This document shows positions 1 to 7,595 of a stretch of DNA of 13,748 nucleotides, piece by piece (position 1 is the stretch's first letter; each line of letters begins with the position of its first letter). The position numbers were made by a program, and so were the translations under genes. Below the pieces are notes generated by a model. It saw only the letters and a program-made list of their open reading frames with translations. It was not told the DNA's origin and made no database searches. Source of the stretch: Candidatus Segatella intestinihominis (GTDB lineage Bacteria; Bacteroidota; Bacteroidia; Bacteroidales; Bacteroidaceae); the NCBI GenBank assembly GCA_900548535.1, contig URLG01000069.1:1-13748 (forward strand). Direction: 5' to 3'.

Positions 1-65
1 TCATCTATGCATTCTGCACCACCAAGCTGGAGGATATCGACATCAAGGCTTGGGGCGAGTACTAA
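1..65 (+). CDS. 3' end of an unrecognised protein (partial)
   Basis: An open frame enters from the left edge and ends at TAA 63-65, giving the C-terminal 20 residues IYAFCTTKLEDIDIKAWGEY. The stop is followed at once by an A/T heptamer array and then by a hairpin terminator at 137-172, which supports a real gene end. Too little is present to name a family, and I do not recognise the tail. Confidence 0.6.
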   Translation, partial: IYAFCTTKLEDIDIKAWGEY

Positions 66-69
66 GGTT

Positions 70-94
70 AATTAATAATTAAGAATTAATAATT
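70..94 (+). repeat. Heptamer tandem repeat, AATTAAT type (3.5 units)
   Basis: Units AATTAAT (70-76), AATTAAG (77-83), AATTAAT (84-90) and a partial AATT (91-94) follow each other with an exact period of 7. The array begins five bases after the stop codon of the upstream gene. The same heptamer occurs on the opposite strand at 5109-5140. Confidence 0.75.
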
Positions 95-136
95 GGGCTA
101 GTGCCTTTGGTTATATTCTTAATTTTATAATAAATA

Positions 137-172
137 AAATCCCTGCTGTAGGAAATCCTATGGCAGGGATTT
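137..172 (+). terminator. Intrinsic terminator of the upstream gene
   Basis: AAATCCCTGC (137-146) pairs perfectly with GCAGGGATTT (163-172). Inside the loop, TAGGA and TCCTA can also pair. The hairpin is followed by T-rich ATTGATTTTC on the plus strand and preceded by A-rich sequence, so it could work in both directions. It most simply ends transcription of the gene stopping at 65. Confidence 0.8.
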
Positions 173-337
173 ATTGATTTTCAAGAATTTCAACCATACA
201 GTTTGAAATCCATTTTGCAACTTTTCCCTGCCCGTTACCCCTATTTTCCTGTAAAGTAGGGAAACAAGATGGGAGAGCGGGGAAAAGAATGGGAAAAAGA
301 GCATATGATGTCCGGTGATTACTAAGTTTATATAAAA
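173..337. other. Intergenic stretch with no recognisable gene
   Basis: About 165 bases between the terminator and the RHS remnant. I see a purine-rich run (roughly 257-302, many GGGA/GGGGA words) and an opposing pyrimidine-rich run (about 219-255), but no convincing promoter, RNA or frame. At 338 an ATG opens the short frame MKKLFAGQCF, which stops at 368-370 and is out of frame with the RHS remnant. It may be the scar of a gene start. Confidence 0.5.
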
Positions 338-341
338 ATGA

Positions 342-809
342 AGAAGTTATTTGCAGGGCAATGCTTTTGAGGATGGTGTCACATATGGCTTGATAGACAA
401 CTTAACCTATACCTATCAAGGCAACCAAGTGGTGAAGATTGATGACCAGGTGGAAGACCCTACCTACAAGGGAGTATTCAACTTTAAAGACGGCGCAAAT
501 GAGGAAATAGAGTACGAATACGACAAAAATGGCAATCTGGTGAAAGATTTAAACAAAAATATTAGCAAGATTGAATATAATTTGTTAAATTTGCCGTCGA
601 AAATAACATTTGGTGATGGTAAGACGATAACGTATGTGTATGATGCCTCAGGAGCCAAGCTCCTTGCTAGCTACCAGACTGCGCTCCCTGCCAATAGCCA
701 TTCTATAGCTTATTGTGGCAATATGATATATAAGGACGATGCATTTAGGCAAGTATTGTTTGACGGTGGATACATCACGTTCACCGGCACTAAGCTCCTT
801 CTTCGTTGA
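342..809 (+). pseudogene. RHS/YD-repeat protein remnant
   Basis: The frame opens after a TGA (339-341) and could start only at TTG 351. It runs 152 residues to TGA 807-809. Its content is typical of the YD-repeat part of Bacteroidales RHS proteins: TYGLIDNLTYTY, EYEYDKNGNLVKD, KIEYNLLNLPSKITFGDG, TYVYDASGAK and a final LFDGGYITFTG. Complete RHS proteins are far larger, with a signal peptide, many such repeats and a C-terminal core (DHxGNxR-like) before a variable tip. Here both the N-terminus and everything after YITFTG are missing, and the last residues (TKLLLR) come from the junction with an opposite-strand fragment. I read it as a non-functional deletion remnant of a cell-surface or toxin-delivery RHS gene. 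Family assignment is fairly safe. Lack of function is inferred. Confidence 0.7.
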
Positions 810-957
810 GATATTCCACTCGGGCGGTAATCTCGTTGTAGCGCAACTTGACATGGCCATCCAGGAAGGATTTGATTTCATCCACGGTGGCTGTTCGGTG
901 GTCTAGCTTGTGCTTGCCCTCTTTGGACGTGATGCTTATAGCAGAGTCTAAAACGGT
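790..957 (-). pseudogene. VapE-like N-terminal remnant
   Basis: On the minus strand an open frame ending at TAG (792-790) encodes the segment DEIKSFLDGHVKLRYNEITARVEYLNEEG. This resembles the N-terminal region of virulence-associated protein E (VapE/primase-helicase-like) proteins of Bacteroides and Prevotella mobile elements, where a pattern like FLxxxYxLRYNxxTxxVEY is common. Those proteins are several hundred residues long, and only about 50 residues are recognisable here. The homologous stretch meets the RHS remnant end-on at about 790-800, which looks like a rearrangement junction. The frame stays open upstream to about 1080, but beyond about 957 it reads like a shadow of the plus-strand frame. 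The assignment is from memory of the family pattern and is moderate at best. Confidence 0.4.
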
Positions 958-963
958 AAGAAT

Positions 964-1167
964 TTGAGCGTTTGTCAGCTTTATACGATGCTTCGCTACT
1001 TGTTGGGGCACCAGAAGAGCACCTGGGATAAGTTGCTCTTGGTGACCAAGTTTCTGGACCATCTGGAGCAGGACTTCCATGAGGTGTACCCAGATCAGGC
1101 ATCTCCTATGCCCGGTGGCTACGAGGCCTCTCTTCGCAGGTTGATAGAAGAGAAGTATAAGGGATAG
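964..1167 (+). CDS. Small orphan reading frame, probably a gene fragment
   Basis: The frame opens after TAA 949-951 and has only a TTG (964) or an internal ATG (988) as starts. It ends at TAG 1165-1167 and gives 67 residues from the TTG. The composition looks protein-like (LLLVTKFLDHLEQDFHEVYP, then GGYEASLRRLIEEKYKG), with an amphipathic helical middle and a charged C-terminus. I do not recognise the family. Its lack of a proper start and its position directly after two gene remnants suggest it is the C-terminal piece of a larger lost gene. It overlaps an open minus-strand frame, and the plus-strand reading looks more natural. Confidence 0.35.
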   Translation: MSVCQLYTMLRYLLGHQKSTWDKLLLVTKFLDHLEQDFHEVYPDQASPMPGGYEASLRRLIEEKYKG

Positions 1168-1178
1168 AAAATAAAAAA

Positions 1179-1208
1179 TCTCCCGAAATCCTTGGCGGTT
1201 TCGGGAGA
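1179..1208 (-). terminator. Intrinsic terminator of the lon-umuD cluster
   Basis: TCTCCCGAAA (1179-1188) and TTTCGGGAGA (1199-1208) form a perfect 10-bp stem with a 10-nt loop. Read on the minus strand the stem is followed by TTTTTTATTTT (1178 downward), a classic U-tract. The plus direction has no T-run. It therefore ends minus-strand transcription coming from umuD, about 90 bases past the umuD stop. Confidence 0.85.
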
Positions 1209-1227
1209 AAAGTGTATCATTTCATTA

Positions 1228-1241
1228 CAGGCAGTCGCCTG
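1228..1241. other. Small inverted repeat downstream of umuD
   Basis: CAGGC (1228-1232) and GCCTG (1237-1241) enclose AGTC, a 5-bp hairpin in the umuD 3' untranslated region, upstream of the main terminator. No T-run follows on either strand, so it is at most an auxiliary structure. Confidence 0.4.
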
Positions 1242-1297
1242 AGACTATGCGTTCAATACTAAAACGTTTTCTTGAAACTTATAATAAATAGTTTTGT

Positions 1298-1741
1298 TTA
1301 TGCCATCGGGCGCATTTGATGGATCACGTAGGTCACTACGCCCCATATCATGAAGCGGTTGGTCTCGTCTACACGGATGGGGGAGAAATGCTTGTTCCAA
1401 GGCACTAGCCAACCGAAGGTGCCGCTCTCATCTATCTTAAACTGCTTGATGGTGAACTCGCCATCCACAAAGGCGATGACGAAGTTGCCGTCGGAGGCCT
1501 CTATCTGGCGGTCTACTACGGCCAGGTCGCCATCCAGAATGCCAGCATCCGTCATGCTGTCGCCAGAGATGCGGACATAGAAAGTCGCCTCACGATGACG
1601 TATCAAGACATCGTTGAGGTCTATCTCTCCCTCCATATAGTCTTGGGCAGGGGAGGGGAATCCTGCTTTTACGCTTTGTTCTGCCAGAGGGATGGGAGTC
1701 TTCTCACCAATCTCAGCAGGATGAATTGTCAACTTTAACAT
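1298..1741 (-). CDS. umuD: UmuD, self-cleaving subunit of error-prone polymerase V
   Basis: S24-family peptidase of the SOS response. RecA-stimulated self-cleavage yields UmuD', which joins UmuC to form translesion polymerase V. From ATG 1741-1739 the protein has 147 residues, close to the E. coli length of about 139. Visible features are the cleavage site Ala26-Gly27 in VKAGFPSPAQDY, the catalytic Ser62 in SGDSM and the catalytic Lys99 in GEFTIKQF. All three are offset by exactly two from E. coli UmuD (24/25, 60, 97). The frame stays open upstream to a TTG at 1825, but that extension is only heptamer repeat (ELGVRSLELGV...), so I start at MLKLTIHPAEIG. The start codon abuts an AATTTTC heptamer array and has no Shine-Dalgarno-like site. 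It lies downstream of umuC, the reverse of the usual umuDC order, with a 130-nt repeat-filled gap. I see no recognisable SOS box. Confidence 0.92.
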   Translation of the reverse strand: MLKLTIHPAEIGEKTPIPLAEQSVKAGFPSPAQDYMEGEIDLNDVLIRHREATFYVRISGDSMTDAGILDGDLAVVDRQIEASDGNFVIAFVDGEFTIKQFKIDESGTFGWLVPWNKHFSPIRVDETNRFMIWGVVTYVIHQMRPMA

Positions 1742-1761
1742 TGAAAATTGAAAATTGAAAT
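1741..1761 (+). repeat. Heptamer tandem repeat, TTGAAAA type (3 units)
   Basis: TTGAAAA (1741-1747), TTGAAAA (1748-1754) and TTGAAAT (1755-1761) repeat with period 7. The array directly precedes umuD on the minus strand and overlaps its start codon by one base. It sits where a ribosome-binding site would normally be. Confidence 0.7.
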
Positions 1762-1783
1762 TTATGATTAGCCTTTCTTGAAA

Positions 1784-1881
1784 ACTCCAAACTCCTAACT
1801 CCAAACTCCTAACTCCTAACTCCAAACTCCTAACTCCTAACTCCTAACTCCAAACTCCTAACTCCAAACTCCTAACTCCTA
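1784..1881 (-). repeat. Heptamer tandem array, 14 units of ACTCCWA
   Basis: Fourteen consecutive 7-base units, each ACTCCTA or ACTCCAA on the plus strand, cover 98 bases with no interruption. In plus-strand order the sixth base is A,T,A,T,T,A,T,T,T,A,T,A,T,T. On the minus strand, in transcription order, it reads as GGAGTTA/GGAGTTT repeats. The array fills most of the umuC-umuD gap and overlaps the 3' end of umuC, whose stop TAG (1874-1872) and last residues are repeat-encoded. A five-unit copy of the same family lies in trmN6. Confidence 0.95.
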
Positions 1882-3275
1882 ACTTTCAAAATCTCATCAA
1901 TGTCGGTGGTGTATCGGTGCGACATGTACTCCCGCTTCAGGTCGAATTGGCACCCGATGCCTTGCACAGCCTGGCGGATGGTGCCATGACCATTCTTGCG
2001 GTTGATGGCATCGATGGCTTCCATCAGGGCTTTCTGCTTGGGGCGGTCGATAGGGTCGAAGAGATCTTGCTGACGGGGATGGTCGGGGCTGATTTGCCAT
2101 AGGATGACTCCTGCCTTCTTGAAGTGGAAGTCCTGCTCGTGGCGGTCGGGACGACTGCCTGGCAGGGGCTTCGGATAGTTGGCTCGGAGAATGGCTAGGG
2201 CAGCCCCCACAATCTCGTCTTGCGCATTGGTGGCTATGGGGAGCGTGAGGGAATGGTGGATGGTGTATTCGGGTACGTTCTCATTGAAACGAGAGGTCCA
2301 TGCAAACACCGTCACTCCTTGGCACACGCTGCCTTGGCGGCGCAATTTCTCCGTGCATCTCACGGCAAAGTTGGCCACGGCTTCTTCCATCACATCCTTG
2401 TCGGAGATGCCCTCGTCGGCAAAGCTTCTGCTGGTGCAGATGCTCTTCTTCTGGGGCAATTCCTCGATGCTGATGCAGCTTTCGCCATTCAGTTCCTTCC
2501 AGGTGCGGACGGTGGTGATGTTGAAATGGCTGCGCACCCAACTCTCCTTCTTGTCAGCAAACTGGGCGGCTGTATGGATGCCCATATAGTCGAGCTTGCG
2601 GGCTATCTGACGGCCAATGCCCCACACATCTTCTATGGGGAAGAGGGAGAGCGCCTTGTGGCGGCGCTCATCGGTATCTATCAGGCAGCAGCCCTTGTAG
2701 CCCTTGTATCGCTTGGCAAACTTGGAGCCAATCTTGGCCAGTGTCTTGGTGTCGGCGATGCCGATGGATATCGGAATGCCCACGGCTCTCATCACATCGG
2801 CAGAAATCTTGGCGCCATATTGCTGGAGCGGTGCATCAGCAGGAGCATTTCCTGTTTCTGCTGCGGTAGGCTTAGCTGAAGAGGATGCCTTGGCTGATTG
2901 CATTTCCTTTTCAGAAGGGTTCTCTTTGAAGAATGCCTCAGCCATGGACTGATCCAGCTCCAGAAAACTCTCGTCGATGGAGTATTGGTCCAAGCGGGGA
3001 GAGTAATGGGAGAGCATCGACATCACGCGGTTGGATAGCGAGCCATAGAGGGTATAGTTGCTGGAGAAGATGGCCACGCCATCAGCCTCCAGCTTGCTCT
3101 TCACCTGATAGAAGGGGTCGCCCATCTTATAGCCCAATGCCTTTGCCTCTTCAGAGCGCGCAATAACGCAGCCGTCGTTGTTGCTCAGCACAACGACGGG
3201 CTTGCCTATCAAGTCGGGGCGAAACACACGTTCGCACGAACAATAGAAGTTATTGCAATCTGCCAGTCCTATCAT
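1872..3275 (-). CDS. umuC: UmuC, Y-family DNA polymerase (catalytic subunit of Pol V)
   Basis: Translesion polymerase that synthesises across damaged template, with UmuD' as partner. It has 467 residues against about 422 in E. coli. Catalytic acidic residues are visible at Asp6 (GLADCNNFY) and Asp101-Glu102 (YSIDESF), at the same numbers as E. coli UmuC. The palm/fingers block (GKPVVVLSNNDGCVIARS, SSNYTLYG) spans residues 1-108. A helix-hairpin-helix region (FPIEDVWGIGRQIARKLDYMGI) lies near 212-233, the little-finger domain follows, and a clamp-binding type motif QQDLF is at 402-406. The extra length is mainly a Ser/Ala/Lys/Glu-rich low-complexity insertion at about 110-150, directly after the catalytic loop. 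The natural C-terminus (ILKV) is followed by Arg-Ser-stop encoded by the heptamer array. It lies 31 bp after the helicase gene with no terminator between, so it is probably co-transcribed. Confidence 0.95.
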   Translation of the reverse strand: MIGLADCNNFYCSCERVFRPDLIGKPVVVLSNNDGCVIARSEEAKALGYKMGDPFYQVKSKLEADGVAIFSSNYTLYGSLSNRVMSMLSHYSPRLDQYSIDESFLELDQSMAEAFFKENPSEKEMQSAKASSSAKPTAAETGNAPADAPLQQYGAKISADVMRAVGIPISIGIADTKTLAKIGSKFAKRYKGYKGCCLIDTDERRHKALSLFPIEDVWGIGRQIARKLDYMGIHTAAQFADKKESWVRSHFNITTVRTWKELNGESCISIEELPQKKSICTSRSFADEGISDKDVMEEAVANFAVRCTEKLRRQGSVCQGVTVFAWTSRFNENVPEYTIHHSLTLPIATNAQDEIVGAALAILRANYPKPLPGSRPDRHEQDFHFKKAGVILWQISPDHPRQQDLFDPIDRPKQKALMEAIDAINRKNGHGTIRQAVQGIGCQFDLKREYMSHRYTTDIDEILKVRS

Positions 3276-3306
3276 GATTCTTAATTCATTGGCAAGAAAA
3301 ACTTTT

Positions 3307-5058
<1,752 letters not shown>

Positions 5059-5078
5059 TTTAAAATGTATAATTCATC

Positions 5079-5110
5079 ATGTATAGCATGGCTCATTGGC
5101 TGCTATACAT
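5079..5110. other. Perfect inverted repeat between permease and helicase genes
   Basis: ATGTATAGCA (5079-5088) and TGCTATACAT (5101-5110) form a perfect 10-bp stem with a 12-nt loop. On the minus strand it lies between the permease stop (5138) and the helicase start (5058). No strong U-tract follows (the sequence continues GATGAATTATACATTTT). It may be an attenuator, a processing site or a transcript-stabilising hairpin rather than a full terminator. Confidence 0.6.
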
Positions 5111-5140
5111 TATAAATTATTAATTATTAATTCTTAATTA
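5109..5140 (-). repeat. Heptamer tandem repeat, AATTAAT type, at permease stop
   Basis: On the minus strand the units AATTAAG, AATTAAT, AATTAAT, AATTTAT run with period 7 from 5139 downward. The array begins within the TAA stop codon of the permease gene and touches the inverted repeat at 5079-5110. It is the same heptamer family as at 70-94, in the opposite orientation. Confidence 0.75.
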
Positions 5141-6400
5141 CCTCGGTGCCTTGCGATAGCAGAAGTATGCCACGAAGACATAGATGAAGTTAGGCAACCA
5201 GGCTGCCAATGCCGGAGGGAAGTTGGCCTGGATGGCAAACGTGGCTGAAACCGTCTGGAGCATGATGTAGCCGAAGCTCAATGCCAGGCCCGTGCCTAGA
5301 GCCATACCCATGCCGCCCTTGCGCTTGCGAGAGGAGAGTGACACACCGATGATGGTCAGGATAAAGGAGGCAAACGAGGAGGCGATACGCTTGTGGTATT
5401 CCACCTGATATTGCACCACATTGCCCGAACCACGGTTGATCTGCTTGGAGATATACTCCTTGAGCTCAGGGCTGGTGAAGGTCTCCTGCTGTCCCTTGGA
5501 GTAGACCAGGTCGGTAGGTTCCATCGTGATGATGGTATCCTTCTGCGCTCCGCTGGTGATGTTCTCTTTCATACCCTGTAGGCGGCGCACCTTCCAGTTG
5601 CTCAGTTTCCAGTGATACTTCGAGTCGCTGATGGTATCGTACTGTATCTCCATCGCCGTGAGGTGGCTTACCAGCTTCTTCTCCTGAAACTTGTCCAGGC
5701 AGAATCCAAAGCCTCGTTTCTGGCTGTCGTCATAATGCTGTATGTAGGCGATGACTCCACGGTCCACCTGTAGCTGCACATTGTCGGCAGAGGTGTTCTT
5801 GGTCTTCTTCTTATACATGTTCTCGAAGTTCTGCCTGATCACAGTGCCATGCGGAATGACATAGGCCGCGAGTCCGAACGAGAGTGCCGAGAGCAGCACG
5901 CAGGTAATCATGTATGGGCGCAGCAATCGCTTGAAGGAGACACCCGATGCCATGATGGCGATAATCTCCGAGTTGCCTGCCAGCTTGGAGGTGAAGAGGA
6001 TGACCGCCACAAACACAAACAACGCACTGAAGAGGTTGGCGAAGTAAGGTACGAAGTTGGCATAATAGTCGAAGATGATGGCCCTGGCTGGTGCATGGTT
6101 CTCCGAGAACTTGGCCAAGTTATCGTTGAAGTCGAATACGATGGCGATAGAGATGATGAGTGCGATGGAGAAGAAGTAATAGCCCAAGAACTTCTTCATG
6201 ATGTACCAATCGAGTCGCTTGATGTAGTGGAACGGATTGGCATACTTGAGCACTCTTAGGAAACTCAACTTCCTGCCCAGCCAAGACATGGCTTTTCCTA
6301 GCCATGCCAGGGCGGCGATGAGCCATCCGAAACGATGGCTCAGGGCTCTGCCCAACTTCAGTCTGCGGCGATGCTTCTTGATGTATTGATAATCTTTCAT
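5138..6400 (-). CDS. LptF/LptG-type LPS export permease (YjgP/YjgQ family)
   Basis: Inner-membrane permease subunit of the Lpt machine, which extracts lipopolysaccharide from the inner membrane and feeds it to the periplasmic bridge, powered by LptB. It has 420 residues. Predicted membrane segments lie near 71-89, 119-140, 164-182, 341-357, 366-391 and 398-416, with a large periplasmic domain between the third and fourth, as expected for the family. The signature SKLAGNSEIIAIMASGVS (138-155) is the conserved cytoplasmic coupling region. Family members are usually about 360 residues. Here a basic N-terminal extension of about 60 residues (KKHRRRLKLGRALSHRF, then a hydrophobic patch) precedes the usual start-like KRLDWYIMKKF. 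No in-frame Met exists between Met38 and Met68, so the extension is probably real. It follows tgt by 48 bp. LptF versus LptG cannot be decided. Confidence 0.88.
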   Translation of the reverse strand: MKDYQYIKKHRRRLKLGRALSHRFGWLIAALAWLGKAMSWLGRKLSFLRVLKYANPFHYIKRLDWYIMKKFLGYYFFSIALIISIAIVFDFNDNLAKFSENHAPARAIIFDYYANFVPYFANLFSALFVFVAVILFTSKLAGNSEIIAIMASGVSFKRLLRPYMITCVLLSALSFGLAAYVIPHGTVIRQNFENMYKKKTKNTSADNVQLQVDRGVIAYIQHYDDSQKRGFGFCLDKFQEKKLVSHLTAMEIQYDTISDSKYHWKLSNWKVRRLQGMKENITSGAQKDTIITMEPTDLVYSKGQQETFTSPELKEYISKQINRGSGNVVQYQVEYHKRIASSFASFILTIIGVSLSSRKRKGGMGMALGTGLALSFGYIMLQTVSATFAIQANFPPALAAWLPNFIYVFVAYFCYRKAPR

Positions 6401-6411
6401 TGTTTTCTTTC

Positions 6412-6422
6412 CCCCTTAGGGG
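6412..6422. other. C/G-rich palindrome in the tgt-permease gap
   Basis: CCCC-TTA-GGGG lies 12-22 bases upstream of the permease ATG on the minus strand, near a C/G-run partner (TCCCTTTTTGGGGGG, 6433-6447). The minus-strand copy places GGGGGAAAG just before the start codon, which might help ribosome binding. A three-base loop makes it a weak hairpin. Confidence 0.35.
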
Positions 6423-6448
6423 TTTATGTTCTTCCCTTTTTGGGGGGA

Positions 6449-7576
6449 TTATATTCTTCTTCCTAGTTGGTCGATGATGGAGTTCTTCCACTGTACGAAG
6501 TCGCCCTGCTCGATGTGGTGGCGGGCATCTGTAACCAGTCTGAGATAGAACGAGAGGTTGTGGATGCTGGCTATCTGCATTGCCAGGAGCTCCTGCGCCT
6601 TGAAGAGGTGGTGCAGGTATGCCTTGGTGGTGATGAGGTCGATGTCGCAGCCGTCAGGATCCACTGGGCTGAAGTCCATCTCCCACTTCTTGTTGCGCAT
6701 GTTCATCGTACCATTGTAGGTGAAGAGCATGGCGTTTCTGCCGTTGCGGGTAGGCATCACGCAGTCAAACATGTCCACGCCTCGCTCTATTGCCTCCAGG
6801 ATGTTCTGTGGTGTGCCCACGCCCATCAGGTAGCGAGGCTTGTCCTTAGGCAATATCTCATTGACCACCTCTATCATGTCGTACATCACCTCGGTAGGCT
6901 CGCCCACGGCAAGTCCGCCGATGGCATTTCCGTCAGCTCCCTTGTCGGCTACAAACTTGGCTGCCTCTCTGCGCAGGTCAGGATAGGTGCAGCCCTGCAC
7001 GATAGGGAAGAGGCTCTGCTGGTAGCCATAGAGCGGCTCGGTCTCATTGAATCGCTTGATGCAGCGGTCCAGCCAGCGCTGGGTGAGCATCAGGCTGTTC
7101 TTGGCATATTGGTAGTCGCTCTGTCCCGGAGGGCACTCGTCGAAAGCCATCATGATGTCGGCACCGATGATGCGCTCAGTGTCCATCACATTCTCTGGAG
7201 TAAAGATGTGCTTGCTGCCGTCGATGTGAGAACGAAACTCGCAGCCTTCCTCCTTGAGCTTGCGGATGCCTGTGAGCGAAAAGACCTGGAAACCACCACT
7301 GTCGGTGAGGATAGGGCGATCCCAGCCATTAAACTTGTGTAGTCCGCCTGCCGCCTTGATCACGTCAAGGCCAGGTCGCAGGTATAGGTGATAGGTGTTG
7401 CCCAGGATGATCTGTGCCTTCACCTGCTGGCGCAATTCCTCGAAGTGTACGCCCTTCACGCTACCCACGGTGCCCACGGGCATGAAGATAGGAGTCTTGA
7501 TCTGTCCGTGGTCGGTGGTGATGATGCCTGTGCGGGCATCGCTTGCTTTATCTGTTACTTGTAGTTCAAATTTCAT
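6449..7576 (-). CDS. tgt: tRNA-guanine transglycosylase (queuosine pathway)
   Basis: Exchanges guanine-34 of GUN-anticodon tRNAs (Asp, Asn, His, Tyr) for preQ1 in queuosine synthesis. The 375 residues match the family length. The general acid/base Asp92 is in TDSGGFQVFSL, the substrate pocket includes GGLAVGE (220-226), and the nucleophile Asp271 is in MFDCVMPTRNGRN. The tRNA-binding C-terminal zinc site is unusual. Where E. coli has Cys-x-Cys-x2-Cys followed by a distant His, this protein keeps only Cys310 (GCDIDLITTKAYLHH) and His339. Positions 312 and 315 are Ile. I believe Bacteroidetes homologues often lack these cysteines, but cannot verify that here. It starts 19 bp after lon, consistent with one transcript. 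No preQ1 riboswitch fits in the gap. Confidence 0.95.
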   Translation of the reverse strand: MKFELQVTDKASDARTGIITTDHGQIKTPIFMPVGTVGSVKGVHFEELRQQVKAQIILGNTYHLYLRPGLDVIKAAGGLHKFNGWDRPILTDSGGFQVFSLTGIRKLKEEGCEFRSHIDGSKHIFTPENVMDTERIIGADIMMAFDECPPGQSDYQYAKNSLMLTQRWLDRCIKRFNETEPLYGYQQSLFPIVQGCTYPDLRREAAKFVADKGADGNAIGGLAVGEPTEVMYDMIEVVNEILPKDKPRYLMGVGTPQNILEAIERGVDMFDCVMPTRNGRNAMLFTYNGTMNMRNKKWEMDFSPVDPDGCDIDLITTKAYLHHLFKAQELLAMQIASIHNLSFYLRLVTDARHHIEQGDFVQWKNSIIDQLGRRI

Positions 7577-7595
7577 TCTTTCTTCTTTTCGTTTT

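Noticed and set aside
1742..1825. N-terminal extension of UmuD by 28 residues from a TTG at 1825
   Set aside because: The extension is translated heptamer repeat plus A/T-rich sequence. The family-like protein and the key residue numbering fit the ATG at 1741-1739.
1784..1881. CRISPR-like repeat array
   Set aside because: Units are contiguous 7-mers without spacers and no cas genes are nearby. It is a simple tandem repeat.
2179..2952. Long plus-strand open frames opposite umuC
   Set aside because: They mirror umuC codons on the other strand, lack family features, and umuC is unmistakable.
3276..3306. SOS/LexA box upstream of umuC
   Set aside because: I found no palindromic operator in the 31-bp gap, only A/T-rich sequence. 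The operator of this lineage is not known to me.
6467..7342. 291-codon plus-strand open frame opposite tgt
   Set aside because: Antisense shadow of tgt. The composition is odd and no motif is recognised.
7577..7595. preQ1 riboswitch before tgt
   Set aside because: Only 19 bases separate lon and tgt and no aptamer-like structure is present.
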